Part shown: piece after piece, positions 1-11,492 of the stretch
Layout: each line of letters begins with the position of its first letter
Position numbering within the stretch: position 1 is the stretch's first letter
Notes under the pieces: model-generated
Told to the model about the DNA's origin: nothing
The model's input: only the letters and a program-made list of their open reading frames with translations
Databases searched by the model: none
Assembly: GCF_016403105.1 (NCBI RefSeq)
Contig: NZ_CP046155.1
Span: 1,674,001-1,738,000 of the forward strand
Source: Leptolyngbya sp. BL0902
GTDB taxonomy: Bacteria > Cyanobacteriota > Cyanobacteriia > Phormidesmidales > Phormidesmidaceae
DNA: 64,000 nt
Reading direction: 5' to 3'
Translations under genes and position numbers: made by a program

Positions 1-116
1 ACACTGATGGCAGGGCTAAGACCGGAATGAAGCCGGGAGGCTTCAGGGGGCCGATTTGGTGCCGTGTTGCTCATTGTCCTCGCTGCCGTTGCCGACCGTA
101 TCCCTCCGCAAAGCCC

Positions 117-1463
117 ATGGTGACACCTCAGCCCACCTCTCCGTCTCAGCGTTCTGGCCGAAAAACCCAGAGCCGCAAAACCTCTGATCGCACGGTGGAA
201 CTGACCCCCGATCAGGCAACAGCCTTGGCGGCGTTGGATGACTTTGTGTCGGGCGATGAAAAGCTGTATTTGCTGACGGGCTATGCGGGCACGGGCAAAA
301 CCACCCTGTTGCAGGCGTTTATTCAGGGGTTGCGGCAGCGGGGAGATCATCGCCCCATTGTGCTGACGGCCTTTAGCAACAAGGCCACCAAAGTGCTGGC
401 CACCATGGCGGCCCGGTGGCGGCTGGAGGTGGACGCCATGACCTGCTGCAAACTGCTGGGGCTGCGTCCGGTGGTGAACGAAGAGGACGGCAGGCAGGTG
501 TTCCAGGTCGATCAAAAGCAGCGCAGCCAGTTCGACCGCTATCGCCTGGTGATTGTGGACGAATGCTCCATGGTCAACGAGGAACTGTGGGAACTACTGG
601 TGAATGCGGTGTCGAACCTGTACCACAGCACCCAAATTTTGTTTGTGGGAGACCCAGCCCAGTTGCCCCCGGTGAATGAGCCGGAATCCGCCTGTTTTCG
701 CACCATTCTGCACCGCAGCGAACTGACGGAGGTGGTGCGCTACGGCGGGGCCATTGGCGTGGTTGCCGAAGACCTGCGCCGCAACCTAGAACGGCCCACC
801 CTGCCCCGCTTCCGCACCGACAGCAACGCCGACCACACCGAGGGCTGCTTTGTGCTGCCCCGCCCCACCTGGGAAAAACTGTTGATCAAAGCCTTCACCA
901 GCCCCAGCTACCAAGACAACCCCGACCAAGTCCGCGCCCTGGCCTACACCAACCGCCGCGTCAACGAACTCAACCGCATGATTCGCCACGCCCTGCACCC
1001 GCCCAACGCGCCGCGCTTTGTGGCTGGAGAACGGCTGATTGCCCTCAACCCCTGCCTAAATGAAGAAACCCTAGTGCTGTCTACCTCGGCGGAATGCGAA
1101 GTCCTCTACACCGCACGGGGGCGCGAGGGGGAATGGCCCGTGTGGATACTAGAGGTGGAAACCGAAGAGGGCGACTACAAAACCCTGCGCGTGCTGCACG
1201 AATCTGGCCAGAGGGAATTTCAAGCCAAACTGGATGGTTTGGCCAAGGAAAAACGCTGGATGGAATTTTGGGATCTGCGCCAGCGCTTCCACGAGGTGGA
1301 CTATGCCTACAGCCTCACGGTGCACAAAAGCCAGGGTTCCACCTTCCAAGATGTGTTCGTGGATATTCCCTCCATGAAGGCCAACCGCAATATCATCGAA
1401 CGCAACCAGCTTTGCTATGTGGCCTTTACCCGCGCCGCCAAACGATTGTTTTTGTATCAGTAA
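117..1463 (+). CDS. RecD/Dda-like SF1 DNA helicase
   Basis: Predicted ATP-dependent DNA helicase of superfamily 1B, 448 residues from the ATG at 117. The frame stays open upstream to 27, but those residues look like untranslated leader. Visible motifs are Walker A GYAGTGKTT (about residues 55-63), Walker B VIVDECS (146-152), motif III GDPAQLPPV (178-186), and near the C-terminus the UvrD_C_2-type signature HKSQGSTF followed by CYVAFTRAAKRL. This AAA_30 plus UvrD_C_2 layout is that of RecD-like or phage Dda-like helicases that unwind 5'-3'. No RecB or RecC partner is adjacent and the basic, Ser/Thr-rich N-terminus (about 30 residues) looks disordered. A stand-alone role in repair or replication restart is inferred from the family. 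It converges on gcvP. Confidence 0.88.
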   Translation: MVTPQPTSPSQRSGRKTQSRKTSDRTVELTPDQATALAALDDFVSGDEKLYLLTGYAGTGKTTLLQAFIQGLRQRGDHRPIVLTAFSNKATKVLATMAARWRLEVDAMTCCKLLGLRPVVNEEDGRQVFQVDQKQRSQFDRYRLVIVDECSMVNEELWELLVNAVSNLYHSTQILFVGDPAQLPPVNEPESACFRTILHRSELTEVVRYGGAIGVVAEDLRRNLERPTLPRFRTDSNADHTEGCFVLPRPTWEKLLIKAFTSPSYQDNPDQVRALAYTNRRVNELNRMIRHALHPPNAPRFVAGERLIALNPCLNEETLVLSTSAECEVLYTARGREGEWPVWILEVETEEGDYKTLRVLHESGQREFQAKLDGLAKEKRWMEFWDLRQRFHEVDYAYSLTVHKSQGSTFQDVFVDIPSMKANRNIIERNQLCYVAFTRAAKRLFLYQ

Positions 1464-1465
1464 GC

Positions 1466-1516
1466 AACCTCCCAGGCCGTCCACTACCCAGGAGGTTGAA
1501 GATAGCCAGGGAGGTT
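1466..1516. repeat. Inverted/direct AACCTCC repeats between convergent genes
   Basis: Directly after the helicase stop, AACCTCC (1466-1472) is inverted as GGAGGTT (1491-1497), and a second near copy GCCAGGGAGGTT follows at 1505-1516. The arms could form a stem-loop in the convergent helicase/gcvP gap, but no T-tract follows, so a terminator role is only tentative. Confidence 0.3.
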
Positions 1517-1647
1517 AGGATACCGTGAGTAGTCTGTCCCCCGACGGTTAGCTGCCGCCGATTGTCATGCAGACAATGGTGACAGCAGCTTCACGGTGGC
1601 AGTGAGAGCAACGCGCAGGCCAAGGATGCCCTCACTGCATCGACAGC

Positions 1648-4647
1648 CTAGCCGTTGTGCGTTACCTCACCCGCGCCGTCGCCGTAGGCTTCCATGCCAA
1701 TGCAGGAGCACACCAGGTTCCGATCCCCATAGGCTTGGTCAATCCGGTTCACCGCTGGCCAGAACTTGGCGCTGCGGCAGAACTCCGTGGGAAACACGGC
1801 CTGGGCGCGGTCGTAGGGACGGTTCCAGTTGGAGACCAGATCCGCCGCCGTGTGGGGGGCGTTTTTCAGCAGGTTGTTCTCGGCGTCGGCCTTTCCGGTT
1901 TCGATGGCGCGGATTTCCTCGCGGATGGCGATCAGGGCGTCACAGAAGCGATCCAGTTCGGCCTTGGATTCGCTTTCCGTCGGTTCCACCATCAGCGTCC
2001 CCGCCACGGGCCAAGACATGGTGGGGGGATGGAAGCCGTAGTCAATCAGGCGCTTGGCCACGTCCTCCACGCCCACATCGACGGACTTTTTGAAGGGGCG
2101 CACATCCAGAATGCACTCGTGGGCCACGCGGCCATTTTGCCCGGTGTAGAGAATGTCGTAGTGACCCTCCAGGCGCTGGGCGATGTAGTTGGCGTTGAGG
2201 ATGGCGACCTCGGTGGCCCGCTTCAGGCCCAGCGGCCCCATCATGGCGATGTACATCCAGGAAATGGGCAGAATGCTGGCGCTACCCCAGGGGGCGGAGG
2301 TGACGGCTCCAATCCCTTGATCGCCGCCGACTCCGTGGACGAGGCTATGTCCCGGCAGGTAGGGCACCAGGTGCGCCTTCACCCCAATCGGGCCGACCCC
2401 AGGGCCGCCGCCACCGTGGGGGATGCAGAAGGTTTTGTGCAGGTTGAGGTGGCAGACATCTGCGCCAAAGTCCGCCGGACGGCAGAGACCCACCTGGGCG
2501 TTCATGTTGGCTCCATCCATATAGACCTGGCCGCCGTGGCTGTGGACAATCTCGCAAATGCGGGCAATTTCCGCCTCAAACACGCCGTGGGTGGAGGGGT
2601 ACGTCACCATCAGCGCCGCCAGGTTGTCGCTGTGCTTTGCCGCCTTGGCTTCCAGGTCGGCCACATCAATGTTGCCCTCCTCGTCGCAGGTCACGGGCAC
2701 CACCTTCATCCCGGCCATCACCGCACTGGCGGGGTTGGTGCCGTGGGCGGATTGGGGAATCAGACACACGTTGCGGTGAGTGTCACCCCGCTGCTGGTGG
2801 TATTCGCGGATTACTAGCAGTCCGGTGTATTCCCCTTGCGCCCCGGCGTTGGGTTGCAAAGACACGCCATCAAACCCGGTGATTTCCGATAGCCAGGTTT
2901 CCAAATCCGTGAACAACTGCCGATAGCCCTGGGCCTGATCCACCGGGGCAAAGGGGTGAATCTGACCAAACTCCGGCCAGGTGACGGGGATCATCTCCGC
3001 CGTGGCGTTCAGCTTCATGGTGCAAGACCCCAAAGGAATCATCGCCGTCGCCAAGGACAAATCCTTCGCTTGCAGACGGTGCAGGTACCGCAGCATCTCC
3101 GTTTCGCTGTGGTAGCGGTTGAAGGTGGGGTGGGTCAGGAAGGGGCTGGTACGGACGTGGATGGATGGCACTGGCGAAGTACCCAACAATTCCGAACTTT
3201 GTTCGCGTAGCGTCTCCGAAGGAGAAACTTTGAACTTTGAACTTTCCTCCCCAGTAAAGACGGTGATCAGATCTTGAAGATCCGCATCGGTAACGGTTTC
3301 ATCCAGAGCAACAATCAGGGTCTCACTATCCACCACACGCAGGTTGATGCGGTGGGCGGCGGCGCGTTGCAGAATGGCGGATTGCTGACTACCGACGGTG
3401 ACGTGCAGGGTATCGAAGTAGGGTTCATGGCCGAGGGTGAATCCGGCGGCGGTGAGGGCTTGGGCCAGGGTTTGGGTCTGCTGATGGATGCGGCGGGCGA
3501 TGGCCTTCAGCCCCTCCGGCCCGTGGTAGACCGCATACATACTGGCCATAATCGCTAGGAGCACCTGGGCAGTGCAGATGTTGCTGGTGGCGGCATCGCG
3601 GCGGATGTGTTGTTCGCGGGTTTGCAGCGCCAGACGCAGGGCGGGGGCACCGTAGCTATCTTTAGAAACCCCCACCAAACGACCGGGCAGCTTGCGGGCA
3701 AAGGTATTGCGGGTGGCAAAGAAAGCGGCGTGGGGGCCACCATAGCCCAGGGGTACGCCGAAGCGCTGGCTGTTGCCCACCACGATATCCGCGCCAAATT
3801 CCCCAGGGGGCCGCAGCAGGGTGAGGCTGAGCAGGTCGGCAGCGACGGTGGCTAGGGCGTTGGCGGCATGGGCCTGGGCGATGAAGGCTTCGTAGTCGTA
3901 GATGGCCCCATCGGTGGCGGGGTATTGCAGCAGCACGCCAAAGACGGGGGTGGCAAAGTCGAAACTGCGGTGATCGCCTACTACCACGTCGATACCCAGG
4001 GGAAGGGCGCGGGTTCTCACCACGTCGATGGTTTGGGGGTGACAAGCTTCGGACACCCAGAACGTCGTTGCGTCCTTTTTCTTGCGGGCGTTGAAGGCCA
4101 GGGTCATGGCTTCCGCCGCCGCCGTGCCCTCGTCTAATAAGGACGCATTGGCGATTTCCATCCCGGTCAGGTCGGTAATCAGGGTTTGGTAGTTCAGCAG
4201 TGCCTCTAGGCGACCCTGGGAAATTTCCGGCTGGTAGGGGGTGTATTGGGTGTACCAACCGGGATTTTCCAGCACGTTGCGCTGAATGATGCCGGGAGTG
4301 AGGGTGTTGGCATAGCCCAGGCCCAGGTACGATCGCCACACCTGGTTCTGGCTAGCCAGGGTCTTCAGCTTGGCCAAGGCCGCCGCCTCATCTAAGCCCT
4401 TGGGTAGGTCAAGATCCTTCGGTAGCCGAATCGCAGCGGGAACCGTCGCCTCGATGAGTTCTTCTAACGACCCATAGCCTAGAGCCGCCAGCATCGCTGC
4501 CTGTTCCGCCGCTGTTGGCCCCAGGTGCCGCGCCACAAAGGGGCTGAGGGGTTGCGCTGGTACGGCGTGGCCATTGGTTGCCTTCACCCCATTGGCAGAG
4601 GCAGACGGAGAAGAAACGGTAATCGGTGCAGAGAAGGCTTGCGTCAT
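1648..4647 (-). CDS. gcvP: Glycine dehydrogenase (decarboxylating), P-protein
   Basis: PLP-dependent P-protein of the glycine cleavage system. It decarboxylates glycine and passes the aminomethyl group to lipoylated H-protein; in cyanobacteria this works in photorespiratory glycolate metabolism. The ATG at 4647 gives 999 residues, near the usual 950-990; a GTG at 4701 is the alternative. The fused two-half architecture is clear: an N-terminal half with FVARHLGPT and a C-terminal half with LTHPVFNRYHSE-like sequence, then HLNLHKTF with the predicted PLP lysine at about residue 738 and the glycine-rich stretch [13 protein letters not shown]. The linker between halves (about residues 467-486) is encoded by a dispersed repeat (3190-3249). 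gcvT and gcvH are not in the window. Confidence 0.96.
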   Translation of the reverse strand: MTQAFSAPITVSSPSASANGVKATNGHAVPAQPLSPFVARHLGPTAAEQAAMLAALGYGSLEELIEATVPAAIRLPKDLDLPKGLDEAAALAKLKTLASQNQVWRSYLGLGYANTLTPGIIQRNVLENPGWYTQYTPYQPEISQGRLEALLNYQTLITDLTGMEIANASLLDEGTAAAEAMTLAFNARKKKDATTFWVSEACHPQTIDVVRTRALPLGIDVVVGDHRSFDFATPVFGVLLQYPATDGAIYDYEAFIAQAHAANALATVAADLLSLTLLRPPGEFGADIVVGNSQRFGVPLGYGGPHAAFFATRNTFARKLPGRLVGVSKDSYGAPALRLALQTREQHIRRDAATSNICTAQVLLAIMASMYAVYHGPEGLKAIARRIHQQTQTLAQALTAAGFTLGHEPYFDTLHVTVGSQQSAILQRAAAHRINLRVVDSETLIVALDETVTDADLQDLITVFTGEESSKFKVSPSETLREQSSELLGTSPVPSIHVRTSPFLTHPTFNRYHSETEMLRYLHRLQAKDLSLATAMIPLGSCTMKLNATAEMIPVTWPEFGQIHPFAPVDQAQGYRQLFTDLETWLSEITGFDGVSLQPNAGAQGEYTGLLVIREYHQQRGDTHRNVCLIPQSAHGTNPASAVMAGMKVVPVTCDEEGNIDVADLEAKAAKHSDNLAALMVTYPSTHGVFEAEIARICEIVHSHGGQVYMDGANMNAQVGLCRPADFGADVCHLNLHKTFCIPHGGGGPGVGPIGVKAHLVPYLPGHSLVHGVGGDQGIGAVTSAPWGSASILPISWMYIAMMGPLGLKRATEVAILNANYIAQRLEGHYDILYTGQNGRVAHECILDVRPFKKSVDVGVEDVAKRLIDYGFHPPTMSWPVAGTLMVEPTESESKAELDRFCDALIAIREEIRAIETGKADAENNLLKNAPHTAADLVSNWNRPYDRAQAVFPTEFCRSAKFWPAVNRIDQAYGDRNLVCSCIGMEAYGDGAGEVTHNG
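3190..3249. repeat. Dispersed palindromic repeat inside gcvP
   Basis: The + strand reads GAACTTTG, then TTCGCGTAGCGTCTCCGAAG with the small hairpin TCTCC-GAA-GGAGA, then tandem AACTTTG units. This kind of repeat (core GCGTAGCGTCTCCGAAGGAG) is familiar from cyanobacterial intergenic regions. Here it is read through in frame on the minus strand as a Ser/Lys/Glu-rich linker of GcvP ([15 protein letters not shown]). Confidence 0.75.
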
Positions 4648-4796
4648 ACCCGCTGTGGCTCGCTGTGAAGAGAAACGTCTCAGGCTGGCACGCTCATCCA
4701 CAAAATCTGAGCGCCCTAGACAGCCTGACTGTTTATATTTTGAAACAAACCTGTTGTTTTTGTCTCAGCGAGTCCATAAATCCACATCCCGCCCAC

Positions 4797-4820
4797 CGTA
4801 GGAGCAAGGTCTCCTTGCCC
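4797..4820. repeat. Short hairpin repeat, copy 1 (CGTAGGAGCAAGG...)
   Basis: CGTAGGAGCAAGG-TCT-CCTTGCCC between aroH and gcvP. The core GCAAGG/CCTTGC pairs around a TCT loop. A second copy at 11444-11468 keeps the loop and flank, while one base pair of the stem changes on both arms. It lies 36 bp beyond the aroH stop on the minus strand and could serve as its terminator hairpin. Confidence 0.65.
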
Positions 4821-4855
4821 GCTAGATACCCGGTGGGCCGGGGTCGGGTTCAGCG

Positions 4856-5242
4856 TTAGACCGAGGTGGAGGTGAGGCTGAGGTCGGGGCGCAGGCTTTG
4901 GGCTCCGCGCAGGTAGGCGTGGGAAATGGCGGCATGGACGATGGGCAACTGCACATGGAGCATGACCCGAATGCAGCAGGGCAAGCTACCTTCAACGTGC
5001 ATGTGCTGGACATCGAGCAGGGCCACATTATCCCAACCGGGGCGGCGACGGGCCACGGCGGCGGGGAAGATAGCGTCTAAATCTCGCGTGACGGAGAAGG
5101 TGGCGCTAATGATGCAGGAGGGATCGAGCTGGTTGCGCGTTTCTAGGGCGTCTAACAGCTCTGTGACCGCCTCGGCCATGGCCGCTTCGGTGTTTTCTGT
5201 CACGGTCACAGCCCCTCGAATTGCCCAGGTTCGCCAGTCCAC
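4856..5242 (-). CDS. aroH: Chorismate mutase, AroH type
   Basis: Monofunctional chorismate mutase (chorismate to prephenate, first committed step towards Phe and Tyr), 128 residues, the usual size of the trimeric AroH family. The N-terminus WAIRGAVTVTENTEAAM matches the family signature RGATTVxxNT, and the central SATFSVTRDLDAIFPA and C-terminal VMLHVQLP segments are also typical. The start is GTG at 5242, with a GAGG Shine-Dalgarno 7 bases upstream. It is followed on the same strand by gcvP, 209 bases away from the chosen gcvP ATG and with a hairpin repeat between, so co-transcription is uncertain. hppD, which uses the downstream product 4-hydroxyphenylpyruvate, lies 7 kb away. Confidence 0.93.
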   Translation of the reverse strand: MDWRTWAIRGAVTVTENTEAAMAEAVTELLDALETRNQLDPSCIISATFSVTRDLDAIFPAAVARRRPGWDNVALLDVQHMHVEGSLPCCIRVMLHVQLPIVHAAISHAYLRGAQSLRPDLSLTSTSV

Positions 5243-5284
5243 GCCCTATCCTCCACGATGTTCAATCTGATGATTTAACCTAAC

Positions 5285-5304
5285 CAACGTTTTAATTGAC
5301 GTTG
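5285..5304. promoter_or_regulatory. Inverted repeat upstream of aroH
   Basis: CAACGT (5285-5290) and ACGTTG (5299-5304) form a 6-bp inverted repeat with an 8-bp AT-rich spacer, about 43 bases upstream of the aroH start. Symmetry and position suit an operator, but no regulator is identified. Confidence 0.25.
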
Positions 5305-5411
5305 TTGTGCCAGAACAGCCCACTAAGATGGGCCTAACCAAGGCTCTGCCACAGGTTGAAGCGGCCTCAGCCCAGCGCCCATATTAGCGAATCTTTCTGT
5401 TCCCCATCCTA

Positions 5412-6278
5412 TCAGGGCCGATAGAGCCACAGGGGCAGGCCACTGGTGGATTGCTCGAAGGCGATCCAGTCGAGGGTGGCGCTTACCGTTTCGGGGGAGA
5501 GTCCGGCGGCGGCTAGGGCGGGATGGATACGATTGACCTGGCCTTCGCTGCTGCCGGGAAGCAGTCGCCGCAGACCGCCTTTTTTCTCGCCGATGGTGAT
5601 ACATTCCGCCTTGTCGGGATCCAATCCGGCTAGTTCTGCCGTCCAGCGGCGGGCGTCTTCTTCGCTGCCGAGGCGGTCTACCACGCCCAGGGAAACGGCC
5701 TGTTCTCCGGTGAAGATGCGGCCATCGGCAAAGCTGCGGACGGTGTCTTCCGTGAGGCGGCGGGCCTCGGCCACGGTTTTCACAAACTGGCCATAGCTGA
5801 TGTCGATCAGCTCTTGCAGGATGACCTTTTCTTCGTCGGTGAGTTCCCGATCAAAGGCGAGAATGTCTTTGTAGGGGCCGGATTTGATCACCTTGAAGGA
5901 CACCCCCACCCGCTCTAGCAGGCGTTCTAGGTTGTTGCCCCGCAAAATGACGCCAATGCTGCCCGTGATGGTGCCGGGATTGGCCATGATGTGATTGGCC
6001 CCCATGCCGATGTAGACGCCCCCAGAGGCCGAAATATTGCCAAAACTAGCGACAATTTTGACCTTCTCTTGCAGGCGACGCAGGGCGGTGTAGATTTCCT
6101 GGGAATCGCCCACGGTGCCGCCCGGACTGTCAATCCGCAGCAGTAGAGCCGGGAATTTGCGCTCTTCAATGGTTTTGAGGGCTTCGAGGACGCGCTTACG
6201 GGTGGCCGCACCAATCGCGCCAGTCACTTCAAGGCGGGCGATGGATTTACGGGAACGGGGGGGAATCGGCCAAATCAT
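5412..6278 (-). CDS. sppA: Signal peptide peptidase SppA (S49 serine protease)
   Basis: Single-domain S49 protease of 288 residues, similar in size to the short SppA forms that degrade leftover signal peptides. The sequence has LLLRIDSPGGTVGDSQEI, then SFGNISASGGVYIG with the likely nucleophile Ser85, TGSIGVI, and VIKSGPYKDI with Lys137 about 52 residues later as the likely catalytic partner (spacing as in the Bacillus enzyme, from memory). No obvious N-terminal transmembrane segment is present, unlike many SppA proteins, so it may be soluble or peripherally attached. It ends 169 bp from the aroH start on the same strand and is divergent from the EamA transporter. Confidence 0.93.
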   Translation of the reverse strand: MIWPIPPRSRKSIARLEVTGAIGAATRKRVLEALKTIEERKFPALLLRIDSPGGTVGDSQEIYTALRRLQEKVKIVASFGNISASGGVYIGMGANHIMANPGTITGSIGVILRGNNLERLLERVGVSFKVIKSGPYKDILAFDRELTDEEKVILQELIDISYGQFVKTVAEARRLTEDTVRSFADGRIFTGEQAVSLGVVDRLGSEEDARRWTAELAGLDPDKAECITIGEKKGGLRRLLPGSSEGQVNRIHPALAAAGLSPETVSATLDWIAFEQSTSGLPLWLYRP

Positions 6279-6546
6279 AGCGGTATACAGATGATGGGGA
6301 ACGAGGGGAGGGCAACGGAAAAGATAGCCGTCCTGTAATGTATTGTAGCTATCTTAACAATTCCCTGGAACGCGCTTTGACAGGCTAGGAGGGGGTTTCG
6401 GCAACGACGACGGAACTGCGTTAAGCTTTCTCCAAGGATTCCGATACAAGTCGCTATATTTCTTCATGCCATCCGGTGATGATGCTCTGATGATCCCATC
6501 GTCGCGATCCTGACCTCCTCCCCCGCTTTCCTAACGCCGCTTGCCC

Positions 6547-7569
6547 ATGGATGCTTCTGAGTCTCTCCAGCCACCCGCCCGGAACCCCATTCTGCTGATT
6601 GCCCCGTTTTTTCTGTGGGGAACGGCCATGGTGGCGATGAAGGGAGCTATGCCCCACACCACGCCCTTTTTTATGGCGGGGATGCGGCTGGTGCCAGCGG
6701 GGCTGTTGGTATTGTTGGTCAGCCTGGGGCTGGGGCGTCCCCAACGGTTGAGCGGCAAGGCTTGGCTGTGGATTGCTCTGTTTGCCCTGGTGGATGGCAC
6801 CCTGTTCCAAGGCTTTTTGGCGGCGGGGTTGCAGCGCACCGGGGCGGGCTTGGGCTCGGTGATGATTGACTCTCAACCCCTGGCGGTGGCGGTGATGGCG
6901 CGGGGGTTGTTCGGCGAACACATCGGTGCCCTGGGCTGGATTGGCCTGCTGTGGGGCATTGCGGGCATTAGCCTGCTGGGCCTGCCCGATGAGTGGATTT
7001 TCGCCCTCGTCCACGGCAACACCGACTGGCTGACCGACGGCACCGCCCTAGATACCCTGCTGCAAGGGGGAGAATGGCTGATGCTGCTGGCGGCACTTTC
7101 CATGGCCACAGGGACGATCTTAATCCGCTACGTCTGTCGCCATGCGGATGCGGTGGTGGCCACGGGCTGGCACATGATCCTGGGCGGCATTCCCCTGTTT
7201 GGCCTTTCCGCCTTCACCGAAACCCAGTCTTGGCAAGGGCTAACCGGAATGGACTGGGCCGCCATTGCCTACTCCACCATCCTCGGTAGCGCCCTCGCCT
7301 ACGGAATTTTCTTCTTCCTAGCCTCCCAGGGCAACCTCACCAGCCTCAGTGCCCTCACCTTCCTCACGCCAGTATTTGCCCTGCTGTTTGGCAACCTGTT
7401 CCTGGGGGAAACCCTTTCGTCCCTACAATGGCTGGGGGTGAGCTTTACCCTAGTCAGCATTTACCTGATCAATCGGCGAGAACCCCTTACCCAACGGCTG
7501 CGGCAGTGGCTTTTGGCCTGGGAAACCCGATCAACCTCTGCGGGCGCTGCGGAGTCTAACCAGAACTAA
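6547..7569 (+). CDS. EamA-family (DMT) transporter
   Basis: Inner-membrane transporter of the drug/metabolite superfamily, 340 residues from the ATG at 6547 (a TTG at 6541 is two codons earlier). Ten hydrophobic helices in two EamA halves are apparent: the first begins NPILLIAPFFLWGTAMVAMK, the second around LSMATGTILIRYV and ends with a helix before the arginine-rich tail. Each half keeps the family's early F-WG-T-A pattern and the L-P-FAL-G--LGE type motif (LTPVFALLFGNLFLGETL). The substrate cannot be predicted; family members export amino acids or metabolites. Divergent from sppA and convergent with the kinase-like gene that follows. Confidence 0.9.
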   Translation: MDASESLQPPARNPILLIAPFFLWGTAMVAMKGAMPHTTPFFMAGMRLVPAGLLVLLVSLGLGRPQRLSGKAWLWIALFALVDGTLFQGFLAAGLQRTGAGLGSVMIDSQPLAVAVMARGLFGEHIGALGWIGLLWGIAGISLLGLPDEWIFALVHGNTDWLTDGTALDTLLQGGEWLMLLAALSMATGTILIRYVCRHADAVVATGWHMILGGIPLFGLSAFTETQSWQGLTGMDWAAIAYSTILGSALAYGIFFFLASQGNLTSLSALTFLTPVFALLFGNLFLGETLSSLQWLGVSFTLVSIYLINRREPLTQRLRQWLLAWETRSTSAGAAESNQN

Positions 7570-7625
7570 TAGGGGTCGGCTGGGGGTCGCCCCTGGGCCT
7601 AGGTAAACTCCCCCGGCTGGCTTGC

Positions 7626-8513
7626 CTACGGGTTATCGCTAGCTCGGGGCAAGGTCAGCGTTAGGGTGTGCTGATCGGCGTTGGTGTCAGAGTTGGTGTC
7701 AGACATAGACCAGACGGTGCCCCGGACAGCGATGTGCAGGTGCCCCAGCAAACGATGGGCCAGATGATAGCGAAAGCTGGGAGAAATGGCTGGATGAGCG
7801 CCCTTGTCTGCTGCGGGTTGGGGGAGGTCGGAGGGCGCAGACGGGGGCCATTGGCTGGCCGGAGCGTTGCAGGTGAAGCTCAGCGTCACGGTGGCATCAT
7901 CGGATTCGGGATGGCCAACTTCGGTGCCGCCACTGTCTAGGAGGCGAAGGGAAATGGCGGTACTGCCAGCGACAAGGGCCGCTTCGACCAAACCTAGCAG
8001 GGCTTGGGTCAGCCAGTGTTCGTCGGATAGCACCTGGGGGGGCTCTGGCCCTGGGTTGACGGTTAGCCGACACTGGCGGTTAATGCACTGCATTTCGGTA
8101 AACCGCTGCACGGTGGCCAGAACTTTTCCCAGGGAAACGGAGGTCTGGGCGGGCTCCAGAGCACCGATATCCAGTTTGGACAAACCGATCAGGGTATCCA
8201 GATTTTTGAGAATGCGGACAATGGCCTGGTTGGCCTGGGCGATAAATTCTCGCTCTTCGTCGGGATTTTCGCAGAGGTCTTCCAAAATAAGCTGGTGCAG
8301 GCTGATCACCTGGTTGATGGGAGCGCGTAGCTCATGGGAAGCTGTGCCGAGGAAGGCAGCGAGGGCGTGGTACTGCTGCTGCAAGCGGTGGTAGGCGAGG
8401 CGGAGGATATCGAAATCGACAGGATCGGCAAGGTGGGCGGGGTCGGTAGAAGGGGCGGGATCGGAATAATCAGCGCCATCGTGGAAGGGGCTGGGACTGG
8501 CAGAGGAAGGCAT
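7626..8513 (-). CDS. Histidine-kinase-like protein with decayed ATPase domain
   Basis: 295 residues with a recognisable dimerisation/phosphoacceptor domain: TASHELRAPINQV with His60 and the second helix IVRILKNLDTLIGLSKLDIG. The region that should be the HATPase_c domain aligns (SDEHWLTQALLGLVEAALV...) but its ATP-binding boxes are lost: the N-box Asn reads Ala (GLVEAALVAG) and the DxGxG box reads CNAPAS; no second glycine box is evident. I infer a pseudokinase that cannot autophosphorylate but might dimerise with, or be phosphorylated by, another kinase. There is no sensor domain, only a Pro/Asp-rich N-terminal tail of about 30 residues. Neighbours are an EamA exporter (convergent) and a GH63-like glucosidase (divergent). 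Confidence 0.75.
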   Translation of the reverse strand: MPSSASPSPFHDGADYSDPAPSTDPAHLADPVDFDILRLAYHRLQQQYHALAAFLGTASHELRAPINQVISLHQLILEDLCENPDEEREFIAQANQAIVRILKNLDTLIGLSKLDIGALEPAQTSVSLGKVLATVQRFTEMQCINRQCRLTVNPGPEPPQVLSDEHWLTQALLGLVEAALVAGSTAISLRLLDSGGTEVGHPESDDATVTLSFTCNAPASQWPPSAPSDLPQPAADKGAHPAISPSFRYHLAHRLLGHLHIAVRGTVWSMSDTNSDTNADQHTLTLTLPRASDNP

Positions 8514-8700
8514 GACAGACCAAGGGTATAGAGGGTCACATTTATCGACTAAAGTCTATCGCCCGAAAGCCGATGAGATGTCCTATAACTGCTGTAGATC
8601 GGTTTTGTAAGCTGGCAGAGTGCCCCAAGGTTCTTCCTAAATTTGCCTTCTCCTAAATCTGCCTCCTGATTTGTCCCCTATATTCCCTAGGATCTTGACC

Positions 8701-11430
<2,730 letters not shown>

Positions 11431-11443
11431 CCCCCCAGCCACC

Positions 11444-11468
11444 CCGTAGGGGCGAGGTCTCCTCGCCC
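11444..11468. repeat. Short hairpin repeat, copy 2 (CCGTAGGGGCGAGG...)
   Basis: GTAGGGGCGAGG-TCT-CCTCGCCC, an 8-bp stem (GGGCGAGG/CCTCGCCC) with a TCT loop, in the gap between the convergent glucosidase and hppD genes. It is the same element as at 4797-4820. The position suggests a bidirectional terminator or a transcription-collision barrier. Confidence 0.7.
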
Positions 11469-11492
11469 TGGGGTTCTGCATCCAAAGCCAGC

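Noticed and set aside
1657-2817. 386-residue open frame opposite gcvP
   Set aside because: It is the antisense shadow of a clear gcvP gene; the Gly/His/Val-rich translation is typical of such shadows in GC-rich DNA.
4648-4855. Glycine riboswitch upstream of gcvP
   Set aside because: I looked for the paired aptamer helices expected of glycine riboswitches and saw only the short hairpin repeat; no tandem GGA-rich cores are evident.
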